Assembly: GCA_963662175.1 (NCBI GenBank)
Contig: OY759215.1
Span: 49,803,213-49,867,212 of the forward strand
Source of the DNA: Aradus depressus
Lineage: Eukaryota > Arthropoda > Insecta > Hemiptera > Aradidae
DNA: 64,000 nucleotides
Reading direction: 5' to 3'
Shown here piece after piece: positions 46,696-57,423 of this stretch (positions are counted from its first letter, which is position 1; each line of letters starts with the position of its first letter). The position numbers and the translations under genes are program-made. Below the pieces are notes generated by a model. The model did not search any database. It was not told the origin of the DNA and worked only from the letters and a program-made list of their open reading frames with translations.

Positions 46696-47699
46696 GGTAT
46701 CTAACCTGCTGTGGATTACTAGATCAATGAAGTCTGCCTAATAATCACCAAACAAACCGTATTTATTGTAACAGGGTTGACAACTTCGGTTCAATAAATA
46801 GTGAATGATCAGATTGTATTTATCTCAACGTTGTTAACACGTTCACAATGAAAACAGATAACTACTGACCAAACAGAAGGTATTTATAGTTTTTTTCATC
46901 CTACATGCAACGAAAGGAGCCGATAAAATCCGAGACGAGCCGATCATTAATGGGTTTCCAGCAATACACCTAGCCCCAACAACAATAAGAAACTGCCTAT
47001 GATATGGAACCTATATACGATTTTTATTTCTTAATACTGACCAGCTTGTACTCACCAATTTTTCTTATAATCACGATAGTTATTACGCAGTCACATTCAT
47101 CACAAAAAATGTTCCTGAATATGCTACAAAATTTTCATAATTTACGTAAATTTTCGAAAATGTAAATAAATATTAATCGCATAAAATATAAAATAATATG
47201 ACTAAATAAAAAATAAATATATGAAAGGATGTAAGATATGTATAGGACTATAAGAAAAAACAGTTGAGTGGAGTAGGCGTTGTATGTGAGGAAAAAAAAC
47301 CTGTGACAAATAATGAAAAACGAAATATACTAAAATATTAAATAATACCGGGTTTTGTGGCTATGAAGATGAATCGGTAAAATAACTGTTGTATTGGGTC
47401 ATCGTAAGTGTTTTGGCTCTCAATACCATATATGCGGGGAAGGAGGGCTGAATTGTGGGTTCCATGAGATGTGGGTGAGGATGGAACAATAATACTATAT
47501 GGGTTCTCAAATACCGGTGGGAACTGTGATGTATATTAGACGAAGAGCTTGGGACTTGAAAAATAAATACAATGGAGTATGGGTGTGAGGGCTGCGTTAT
47601 AATATTAATTGAGGAACGGTTGAGTGTTAGTTGTAGAAAAATGTCGGGGGAACTATAGAAAATATATTATATATATATGCATGTAGGAGATTGGTGAAA
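46696..47699. other. Interior of AGTAG element 2, no gene
   Basis: AT-rich to about 47340, then G-rich on the plus strand and grading into the right inverted repeat. On the minus strand TATAAATACC (about 46890) could serve the helix-turn-helix gene, but no initiator lies at the expected distance. Confidence 0.45.
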
Positions 47700-50600
47700 G
47701 CACCTATAGAAAAGCCTATCTATGGTGCATGACTGAGAAATAAAAGTTTAGATTGATAGGAATGGTGTTCGGGTTGGGGTTACTTTAGTGTTTAAGATAT
47801 ACTATAGAGGGGAACCAGGGAAAGAATTTAGCTGAGGAAGTATATAGAAGAGTGGTGGGGTTTTTAAAATGTGTCCGAGCGACTTCTAAGTTTTTTAGAT
47901 TTGGGGAAGTTGCAGTTGAGTGATGTTTATAGGGATAGGTGAACAATTCCGTATTTTTGTGAAGTGTTGTGTCGTGACGAAATATTGGATCTCTCGGAAG
48001 GATTCTATTGTCTCTGCATAGTCTCTGATTTGTAGAGAAGTACATCACAGCTAATCTCTGATAATGAAATGTTACAAGGCCTACCCATTCAAAAAATATT
48101 AGTATCTCTACTATAAATAATTATCCGGCTCAGTGGGTAAAGTTTTCAATGACTTCTTCTTAGGATAGCTATATAAGAAGAGTTCGTATTGTATTGGACA
48201 CACCTTATATGTACGTGTTATAAACACACACCTTATGGGCTGTGTTATAAAATAGTTCTTCAACTAATCTCGTTGGTGATGAAGGGGTCTAGAGCCTTCA
48301 TCAGTATGAAATCTTAGGAAAAATACTTGAATATGAAATTACCCCCGGCTTTTGCAGTTATAAAGATGGGTTGACAGGTACCAATGTGAGTGAGCCTACA
48401 CAGCAGGGGTCCTAGGTTAGAGTTCTATTGGTGCTCAGATGTGTGGGGAGTGGGTTCTGAATATATCCGGAGTAGTGTTGTGCAGGGGGATGATTTAAGT
48501 TCCTGCTAGATTGTAGGTTATTAATCGTAAAAATAGTGATGGTAAAGTAATATTGGAAATGCGAATCTAAATATCGACGAGAACTGTGGGGGTGTTGACC
48601 TGGCGGTTTAGGTAGGGAGAAGCATTTAAATTTGATTTTCTGCATGTGATGCAAGTGTGCAGGTATGTCTGAGTGAGAGGTGGGATAGAAGTGGTTTGAA
48701 TGAGAAAGAAATGTTGACGGGGCAGTAGTCTACACTTGTATGGTTCTAACTTGATATGATGTTGGGGAAGAAGAACTGGAGAGCAGAATATTGGGATGGA
48801 TTGGTCATTGTCAGAATTGTGCGGGGGTTTGAGAAGGTTAGGAGAGCAATTACAGTAGAGGACGGTTGGTGGAAGGAAAAAGAAATTGTTTTGACCGCTA
48901 TAAACGAGGATTGAAATATAGTAGAGATGCTAAGTAAGTTAAGTGCTGGAGATGAGAAGTAGCATGTAACAAAACGTAAGTTAAATATACTGCATGTTAG
49001 CCTAAGAATGTATCCATGGAAAGGTACATCTAGATCTAAAGATTACTCCGCGGGTATGTATAAGTAAAAGGTTTTAGAAGTAGAGAACAGAAAATTGGTA
49101 AGGACAAGTTGAGAAAAAACAATTAGACGATTGATGTGGGGAAGTAGAAGTGAGTCATAAAAATTAGAAGAAAGACCTGAGGATTAGGTGTGGGTTGCAA
49201 AGTTTTTGCCTGATTGGAAGAAGTACAATTGGTCTGAGGAAGTAGAACTATAATTAAAGATTATGTTTTAGAATAATTGATGTGGATATGTGTATTGAAG
49301 GTGATTTGTGGTGGGTAAGTATGACTGATTCAGAGGGAGAGGCTAATGGACGTAGAATGTAGGTTTATGTATGGGTAGACCGGGTTATGATGAAAATGTC
49401 AGACGATCTAGAGAGGTTGTAGGTGTTGAACAGGGGCGAAGCATGATGGTGCTAAGAGTAGTGGACTATGATGAAATCTAAAGAAAATTGTTTGGATGTG
49501 TGTCTGAGTAAAAGGTTTAAAGGAAGAACGAGGTGGGGGAGTATAAGTGAGAAAATTGAGATGGATTGGCTACGCCGCTATACTGAAGATAGATAGTAGT
49601 GATTCGGAGGGAGAGCGGGGGTATTGAGATGGGGAAGCACATTGGATGTGTTAATTGACGTGGGGATGTAAGATTAAATCATGAAATAAAAATTGGTGAA
49701 GTATGCCTGCAACAACAGGTCTCGACATGTTTGAACATGTATAATGCATGCAAAAACCATTTCAAGGTCTAGGATGTCTTCAGATTGGAGAAAACGCAAA
49801 ATTACTAATAAATGATTGTTGAAATAAAAAAAACAAGAACTCACAAATAACACCAAAGGACAGCGTGCTCGGAATTGAAGATAAATGCTTTTTTTTCCAT
49901 CATATTACTCCAGTTTAAAATAATACTGAATATGACGAGCTTTGAATTATATTTTTAAATGCAATACTATTCAAGGCACCGAAGGACGGCATGCTCAAAA
50001 GTGTAGGTAGGCGATTTTTCCATCATATTACTCCAGTTTAAAATAATACTGAATACAATGATGATGATGATGATAGGACGTGATAAGGTAGGCTACACGA
50101 ATGCAGGGTTCGACATGCTTGATCACGCAAGTGCCTGTTCAAGGTCACGAAATCAGACCTAAAAAAATGTTAATTATCGATAGGAATAATCATTACTACC
50201 TCAGAATACACCATAATTGTTACTTGATATCTGAAAACGTATGACAAACGTTATATACCTAGATTACAGCTCCATTGTACAAACATGTCATGATAGACGA
50301 GGGGTTAGCAAGCCAGACTCCAAAATGGAAGGTGGTGAGTTCGAATCCCGTCAAGTATGCTTTTTTTTTTCTTAAGATGATTTAATATCAATAATAATTT
50401 GATTTCTAGAGGTTTGGAGCGCGAGTGGGCTAATTGAAAAAAATTTAGGGGTAGGGTAAACATTTAAGGTAGGGTTTAGAGGGAGAGCGGAAACTTATCG
50501 AGATGGGGATGTACGATGGTGGGTGAGGAGGAGGAGGTGGTGGTGGTGGAGCAGGCGGTGGAGCAGATGTTGTGGTGGAGGATCTGGGAGTAGCAGATGT

Positions 50601-50822
50601 TGTGGCGGTGGAGCAGAATTGAGTAGCAGAAGTGGTGGTGGAGCTGATGAGGAAGTGGTGGTGGAGGAGGATCTGTGAGGCGGTGGTGTTGTGGTGGAGG
50701 AGCAGAGTTTCGGTGGTGGTGGTGGTGGTGGAGGGACGTGTCTATGGAGCAGATGTGGTGGTGGTGGTGGAGGAGGATCTGTGAGGCGGTGGTGGTGACA
50801 GAACCGGCTTTTATATACTACT
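47700..50822 (-). repeat. Right inverted repeat of AGTAG element 2
   Basis: Inverse of 35892-43772. It keeps the unoccupied Jockey target at about 49364-49390, the tRNA-like segment at 50290-50356 and the GGTGGTGG-rich terminal zone. The terminus is CTTTTATATACTACT, followed by CATGAC. Confidence 0.87.
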
Positions 50823-50828
50823 CATGAC

Positions 50829-51628
50829 CCTATTAAATTTTGAAAGCGGAATTACATGCAATGAGACTGCTTCCAAAAGAATTACCTCTAGATAATTTAT
50901 CTCGAATGGAAGAACAAATAAATTTAGTATATGTAAGATTAAAAATAGATGGATTTCAGGGTATAGCTTTTCATAGCTTGATGCAAATGATTGATTCGGA
51001 AATTATATATCATGTCTGTCAGACCATACCTATCCAACTTAGTAATCATATAATGGCTTAAGAACTATCTTACACACAAAATGTTCCCTAATAGTCAACC
51101 AGTATTTTAAAAATAATCAAACCCCCAGAGAAGTGTCAAAACCTTTTACTTTCAAAACAACTAAAACATTTCTTCCACAAAACAGATATCCTTATCAATT
51201 ACCAACATAGAAGCCCCCCCAATAAGATTTATGAGCAGAGACTACAAGCATTTCCTCAAAACAATCTTTTTCAACAGCCTAGACCTTATTCTAATTTTAA
51301 CAATAACTCTTCCAATTTCAATCATCAAAATATGACTGCTTAACAATCGCTTCAGTATCAATCACCCAATGGCCCAAATCACCCATTTAATCGCGGACCT
51401 CCTCAAGGTAACCCTAGACAACTAAATTCTAGTAAGACGGTGTCCATGAGAACCGCCAACAGACCTAACACACGGAACTTCATCTCCCCATACAAACTTA
51501 CACATCAAAACGAAGAAACAAATAGAACATCACAATTAGAACAACAAGTAGCAACTCTTACAGAAAGACTTGAAACTTTTTTGGGACAAGGCAACGACCC
51601 TCAGGATCGTGTAAGCCCACAGAACTAG
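50829..51628 (+). pseudogene. LTR-element gag remnant, 3' part
   Basis: Resumes the gag after element 2. One open piece (50840-51061) has LPLDNLSRMEEQINLVYVRL and a C-terminal capsid-like helix region. A stop follows, then Asn/Gln-rich pieces (FNNNSSNFNHQN) and an open end at 51440-51628 with a coiled-coil-like TSQLEQQVATLTERLETFL. No CCHC knuckle is visible. Stops between the pieces show decay. Confidence 0.65.
51577..51583 (+). promoter_or_regulatory. Possible -1 frameshift heptamer between gag and protease
   Basis: T_TTT_TTG in the gag frame, which fits X_XXY_YYZ. The gag frame ends at TAG 51626-51628. The protease frame is -1 to it and open from the heptamer onward. I saw no obvious pseudoknot by eye. 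Confidence 0.5.
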
Positions 51629-52293
51629 ATATAAATCTGGTAAGTAAAACATTACCCTATTATCTAGACAACATAGATAGAAAATGGTTAATAGATACAG
51701 GTTCATCCTGTAACTACATTAACCCCCAATCAGTACCACTAAGTAGCAAAACATTTAAAGAGGAATTCATCCTCCACACCCCAACTGGAATAGAAAAAGA
51801 AAATGAATTTATTCAATTAGAGTTATACAATATATTTCAAATACCGCTAACGGCAAAAATTTATATTTATAAATTTTCAAATAGATATGATATCTTGTTA
51901 GGTCATGAGACTATGCAAAAGCTAAGCATGTCCTTGAATTTTGAAACAAAAACATTGCATTACAATGATAAAAAATTACCATTGCAATTTGATGTGAAAA
52001 CTCCTGAATTACATTTAAAAGGAGGAGTAAATATTGTTACTTTGCCGGTACAAGGAAACACGAGAGACCAAAGTCTCATGTTAGTTAATGAACATATAGG
52101 ACCTAAATATACCATAAAAGAAGGTATAAATAAGGTATTAAATGATAAAATAACATGTATTGTAAATTCCCCAGAGGCCATGACCATTTGTCCTGAACCG
52201 GGGGGAGTACTGAGTGTTTCTGACAAATTATCTGACCTAGTAATGACCAATAGTCCCGAAAGGTCAATGTTTAAACAAATACCTTATATTTAA
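51584..52293 (+). CDS. Retroviral-type aspartic protease region of the LTR element
   Basis: Open in the -1 frame from the heptamer. It has WLIDTGSSCNYI, the catalytic DTG motif with flanking hydrophobics, and later YDILLGHETM, the typical ILLG-type second motif of retropepsins. The frame goes on for about 125 residues into a region without a recognised domain and stops at 52293, before any reverse transcriptase. The only ATG is internal, in line with expression by frameshift. Known Gypsy proteases mature the Gag-Pol precursor. This copy cannot be complete, since the polymerase part is missing. Confidence 0.75.
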
Positions 52294-52309
52294 CAAAAAA
52301 GTATAGAAT

Positions 52310-53790
52310 TAGTTGAACAAATCCTGAAGATGCTCCTGCGAACAAAAAAAGACATAAAACAGTTGTAGTGCATACATATATTATATGAGATAATTCGAAA
52401 TTAGAACAAAAATATACCTGTAAGTTCGGAGTTTTCAATTGAATAACTCAGCGCAGTATCAAAGCTGACATGAAGATCTTGAGATGCTCCTCAGCCAGTA
52501 TATCTGCGAATAAAAACAGAAATAGAAGTTTTACAGTTATCTTATCAGGTATAAGTAGTATCCAAAATGAGAGTACGGGAACAGATAACCTCCCCGCTGA
52601 TTATCCACTGCCTCCTATATATCAGTGGTACTTTGAGTCCCACTACCGATTATATATTTTTCTATCTCGATACAATAATCCAGAGGCCCCCATCCCCATG
52701 TCTTGAGTCTAGATCCAGTTTCCCCCTGTGGTGAATACCCAAGTTCAAGGGCACCCGTCTCCCGCTCTCATATTAATAATAAAATAAGACGCTAGTCTCC
52801 ATTGAGACATGGAGAGATATACCAATTTCTTACAGCAGTTGAAAGAGTTGAAAAAGCAAATTCAACATATAATATGAAATTAGAATGAAACTATACCTGT
52901 AAGTTCGGTTTTCATATGAATAACTCAGCGGCGTATCCAACATGACATGAGGAAAACCTGGAGATCCTCCTGCGAACAAAAACCGACATAGAACGTGTGT
53001 AGTGCAACTAGATACAATAGGAGATAATTTGAAATTGAAAAGAAACTAAACCTGCAAGTTTGGGGTTTTCATATGAATAACTCGGCGGCGTATAGAACCT
53101 GACTCGAAGAAAACATGGAGATCCGCCTGCGACCAAAAACACACAGAACGGTTGTAGTGCAATTGGATATAAAAGGAGATAATTTGAAATTAGAATGAAA
53201 CTACACCGGTAAGTTCGGGGTTTTCATATGAATAACTCAGCGGCGTATCCAACCTGACATGAAGATAACCTGAAGATGCTCCTGCGAACAAAAAAAAACA
53301 CAGAACAGTTGTAGTGCAATTAGATATAAAAAGAGTGAATTTCAAATTAGAACGAAAATAAACCTGTAAGTTCTGAGTTTTCAACTGAATAACTCAGCGC
53401 AGTAACAAAACTGACATGAAGAAGATCTTGAGAAACTCCTTCGCCAGTATATCTGCGAATAAAACCGAAATAGAAGTGCTATTAAATATAATAAGACATT
53501 ATTTAAATTTAGAATAAAAAAAATCCTGTAAAATCGAAGTTTTACAGTTTTATTATCCAGCCAGTATATCTGCGAAAAAAACTGAATTAGAAGTGCTAAG
53601 AAATAAAATAGGATAGTATTTAAATGTAGAACAAAAACATACCTGTATGTTCGAAGTTTTCAATTGAATCACTCAGCAAAGTATCAAAGCTGATATGAAG
53701 AAGATCTTGAGATACTCCTCAGCCAGTATATCTGCGAATAAAAACAGAAATAGAAGTAATATAATATGACAATATTTAAATTTAGAACCA
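52310..53790 (-). repeat. Inverted block of the exon-intron-shaped array
   Basis: Read on the minus strand it has the array's features (TTCGCAGATATACTGGC, CGCTGAGTTATTC, ACTTACAGGT). At least seven donor-like TACCTGTAAGTTCGG-type sites are seen on the plus strand. A non-repeat piece of about 330 bp interrupts at 52530-52860. It directly follows the protease frame, which marks the rearrangement breakpoint near 52300. Confidence 0.8.
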
Positions 53791-53792
53791 AG

Positions 53793-53930
53793 TTAAGTCG
53801 CAGGAACGCACTATTGACTTTTTAAAATGAAACTTTATTTCAATTTAACACTTTTATTGTATAATACAGTTAAAACTTAATACAAAATGAAAAGTAACTG
53901 CCTATTAACAAACTACTGCGCTAATTATTT
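53793..53930 (-). repeat. Inverted LTR fragment
   Basis: On the minus strand it matches the last 140 bp of the LTR (TTTTAACTGTATTATACAAT, TTAAATTGAAATAAAGTT, GTCAATAGTGCGTTCCTG), followed by TTGGTTCTAAATTT. That is the same LTR/array junction as at 54990. Confidence 0.87.
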
Positions 53931-54743
53931 TAATTACCACATTTCCTGTAGAAATTTGATCTCTTTTCTTTATTTAAATTTTGATTTCTACAGTAGTTTT
54001 TCGAAAATGACCCTAAAAAAATATTATCAATAATTTATGACGTGCAATTTGTAAGAAAGTACACGTATACAACAAAAAATTCCATTTAACAAACTTTACA
54101 CTTGGATTTGCAAAGAGATACCAATCTTTTAATAATTTTAAATAATAATAATTTATAATCCAAGGCTTTACTGGGCCAACAGGGAAGATGAATGAAATAG
54201 AATTTTATTAGGACAAATAATTGGGTTATTTTCTTTATCTACATATTTTAATTAAAAAAAAAAAAAAAACAATAAACAAACAAAGCAAAAGAAAAAACAA
54301 TAGAACAAAATCATAAAACTTAATACTTAAAAACTATTCTTTTTGTTTGGGCATATTGAAAAAAATAAATGATTAATTGTACCTTCTTGGCGTCTCTAAC
54401 TCACAATCCAGACTTCGACTATTTTTCACATCTCAACTTCACCCTTAGTCAACTTTCATATAATTGTTCAACTTCACAAAATAAAAAAAACATCTCAATT
54501 TCAAGTCCACTGTTCAAGAGCTAGCTCACGACTCATCTCCCTATTTATTTCACAGCTGTTCTTTTTTTATTTAATTTTTTTTTTTGATGTCCCTTGTTTT
54601 TTTAAGACCTTGATATATATAATATATATATATATTATAATATAATAAAAAAATTACTTTTTATATTCATAAAAAAAAATTTTCTGTAGTTTACATGACA
54701 CTACTTTGAAAAAACTCTGAATGATAGTGGCTGCCGTATCAAT
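53931..54743. other. AT-rich spacer between inverted LTR fragment and right LTR
   Basis: No gene. A/T runs and TATATATA simple sequence near 54615-54635. Confidence 0.55.
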
Positions 54744-54990
54744 ACTTACAGCTGCCAACCTCCGCCATCTTATCTGCGTCATCAGTACACGTCATCAGTT
54801 CCCTACCTATAAATACGGGAGCCCATCAGTGCCAGCAGCCATTATCATTTAGAGTTTCTTCGGAGTTGTTTGTTCATAGACAGTTGCTTTTCATTTAGTA
54901 TTAAGTTTTAACTGTATTATACAATGAGAGTGTTAAATTGAAATAAAGTTACTTTTTAAAAAGTCAATAGTGCGTTCCTGTGACTTGACA
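54744..54990 (+). repeat. Right LTR
   Basis: Matches 35338-35577 in order: CTCCGCCATCTTATCTGCG, CCTATAAATACGGGAGCCC, TATCATTTAGAGTTTCTTC, GAAATAAAG and GTGCGTTCCTGTGACTT. Flanked by TTGG, after which the array resumes. Confidence 0.85.
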
Positions 54991-55149
54991 TTGGTTCTAA
55001 ATTTAAATATTGTCTAATTATATTTAATGGCACTTCTATTTCTGTTTTTATTCGCAGATAGACTCTTCATGTAAAGTTTGATACTCCGTTGAGTTATTCA
55101 ATTAAAAACTTCGAACATACAGGTATGTTCTTGTTCTAAATTTGAATAC

Positions 55150-56030
55150 TATTTTATCTTCAATTTCGTATCTTATATACGATTTTTTGAGACCTCTTAA
55201 GTTTTTATATTTATGTAGGTATTTCAATAATTACCATCTTATAGCCCTTTTTGGTCTCATTTATTCTTTTTTTTATTTTTTCTTCATTTCCATACGATAA
55301 CAATATTTCGTCCTACCAGTACTTTTCAAGTACATCACTGAAAAAATATTACATTCACAATAACGTTCATAATCTAAACACGTTTGCCATATCGTAAAAT
55401 TCTTTTGTATCTTTTACTTACATTTTTATTTTTTTTCATTACATATATGTTAAGACTCCTTTTTTTTCTTTATAATACATTCTAATATATCCTGTCATTT
55501 TTAATATTGTGCATCTGGGAAAAGCATTTCTTAATTAATCTCATTATATTTTTTTCCTTTTTTAAAAATCTTTTAATTCTATGAAGTTATTTTAATTATA
55601 TATATAACATACCTTTTTTTATCTACTCATTTGGTGGTAATATGTTGCATTGTTTTTTTCCTTAGTTTTTATTTTTGATAACCCTAGAGGTTATTGTTTA
55701 TCTATTCTCTTAATTACATATTCCTAACTAATTCGATTTCTTTTTTTTATTTTATGTTCTATATATCAATGTTAAATTTATAGTTTTTTGACTATGTGTC
55801 AAATTAATTATATTTGTTTTTTTTGTTTCTCGACTTTTAATTTATTATCATTTTCTATTTCTGTTATTCTTATATTTAAAGATTTTTTTGTCCACCCTCA
55901 CACTTTTTTATATATATTTGTTAATGAATTTGTGTAGCTGAATAAAAGTAGTTTAAATTTTTAGCGTCTTGTTTGAAATTTATTTAAATATTGTCTTATT
56001 ATATTTAATGACACTTCTATTTCTGTTTTT
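55150..56030 (+). repeat. T-rich spacer between first and second array units
   Basis: Strongly T-rich. Part of it (about 55720-55880) recurs at about 56120-56290 (TATCAATGTTAAATTTATAG, then GTGTCAAATTA). No gene. It separates unit 1 (55058) from unit 2 (56039). Confidence 0.65.
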
Positions 56031-57423
56031 ATTCGCAGATAGACACTTCATGTAAACTTTGACACTCCTCTTAGTTATTCAATTGGCAACTTGGAACATA
56101 CAGGTATGTTTTTTTTTCTAATTACATTTTTCTAACTATTTCGATTTTAATTTTTTTCTTTTTCTGATTTTATGTTTTTATATCAATGTTAAATTTATAG
56201 TTTTTTTGAGTTTGTGTCAAATTAGTTACATTTGTTTTTTTGTTTCTCGATTTTTATTTTATTATCATTTTCTATTTCTGTTATTCTTATATTATTTTTC
56301 TAAATTTAGATACTGTCTTATTTTATTTAATAACACTTCTATATCTGTTTTTTTTTCAGATAGACTGGCTGAGGAGCATCCCAAGATTTTCTTCATGTCA
56401 GCTTTAATTCTCCGCTGAATGATTCAATAGAAAACTTCGAATATACAGGTATGGTTTTGTTCTAAATTTAAATACTGTCATATTTTATTTAATAACATTT
56501 CTATTTCTGTTTTTAGTTGCAGATAGACTGGCTGAAGAGCACCCTAAGATTTCTTCACGTCAGCTTTGATACTCCGCTGAGTTATTGAATTGAAATCTTC
56601 TAAAATACAGGTTGGTTTTTTTTCTAAATATAGATACTGTCTTATTTTATTCATTAACACTTCTTTTTCTGTTTTTATTCGCAGATAAACAGGCTGAGGA
56701 GCATTTCAAGATCTTCTTCATGTCAGCTTTGATACTCCGCTGAGTGACTTAAATGAAGACTTCGAACATTTTGGTATGGTTTTGTTCAAAATTTAGATAC
56801 TGTTATTTTTTATTCAATAGCACTTGTATTTCTGTTTTTTTTCGCAGATAAACTGGATAAGGAGCATCCCAAGATCTTCTTCATGTCAGCTTTGATACTC
56901 CGCTGAGTGATTTAAATGTAAACTTCGAACATACAGGTATGGTTTTATTCAAAATTTAAATACTATTTTATTTTATTTAATAACACTTCTTTTTCTGTTT
57001 TTATTCGCAGATAAACATTTCGACGAGCACTTCAAGGTCTTCTTCTATTCAGCTTTGCTACTCTGCTGAGTTATTCAATTGAAAACTTCGAACATACAGG
57101 TATGTTTTTGTTCTAAATTTAAATACTGTCTTATTTTATCTAATAACACTTCTATTTCGGTTTTAATTCGCGGATACACTTGCTAGAGAGCATCCGAAGA
57201 TCTTTTTTATGACAGCTTTGATACGCCGCTGAGTTATTCAATTGAAGACTTCGAACATACAGGTATGTTTTTATTGTAAATTTAAATACTGTCGTATTTT
57301 ATTTAAATACACTACTTTTTCTGTTATTAATCGCAGATAAACTTTCTGAAGACTACTTCAAGGTCTTCTTCTAGTCAGCTTGGAAACTCCGCTGAATTAT
57401 TCAATCGAAAACTTCGATAATAC

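Larger units (their letters stand above)
35892..50822 (+). mobile_element. AGTAG element 2, Polinton/Maverick-like (14.9 kb, about 10.3 kb without Jockey)
   Basis: The ends AGTAGTATATAAAGGCCGG and CCGGCTTTTATATACTACT are inverted, flanked by CATGAC at 35886-35891 and 50823-50828 in the gag of the LTR element. The inverted repeats exceed 3 kb and share the core of element 1's repeats. The interior (43.8-47.7 kb) contains an orphan third repeat end, a 20-bp satellite, a minisatellite shared with element 1 and a broken helix-turn-helix gene. No polymerase, integrase or capsid gene is visible. The termini and 6-bp duplication fit the Polinton description, but the absence of its proteins makes this a structural assignment only. 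Confidence 0.7.
35338..54990 (+). mobile_element. Degenerate Gypsy-like LTR element, heavily interrupted
   Basis: LTRs lie at 35338-35577 and 54744-54990, with TTGG outside both ends (35334-35337, 54991-54994). The right flank resumes the array phrase TTCTAAATTTAAATA. A gag remnant follows the left LTR, is split by AGTAG element 2 with a CATGAC duplication, and resumes at 50829. A protease frame follows. Reverse transcriptase, RNase H and integrase are missing: from about 52310 the sequence jumps into an inverted copy of the array and of the LTR end. Without element 2 the remnant is about 4.7 kb. Confidence 0.75.
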
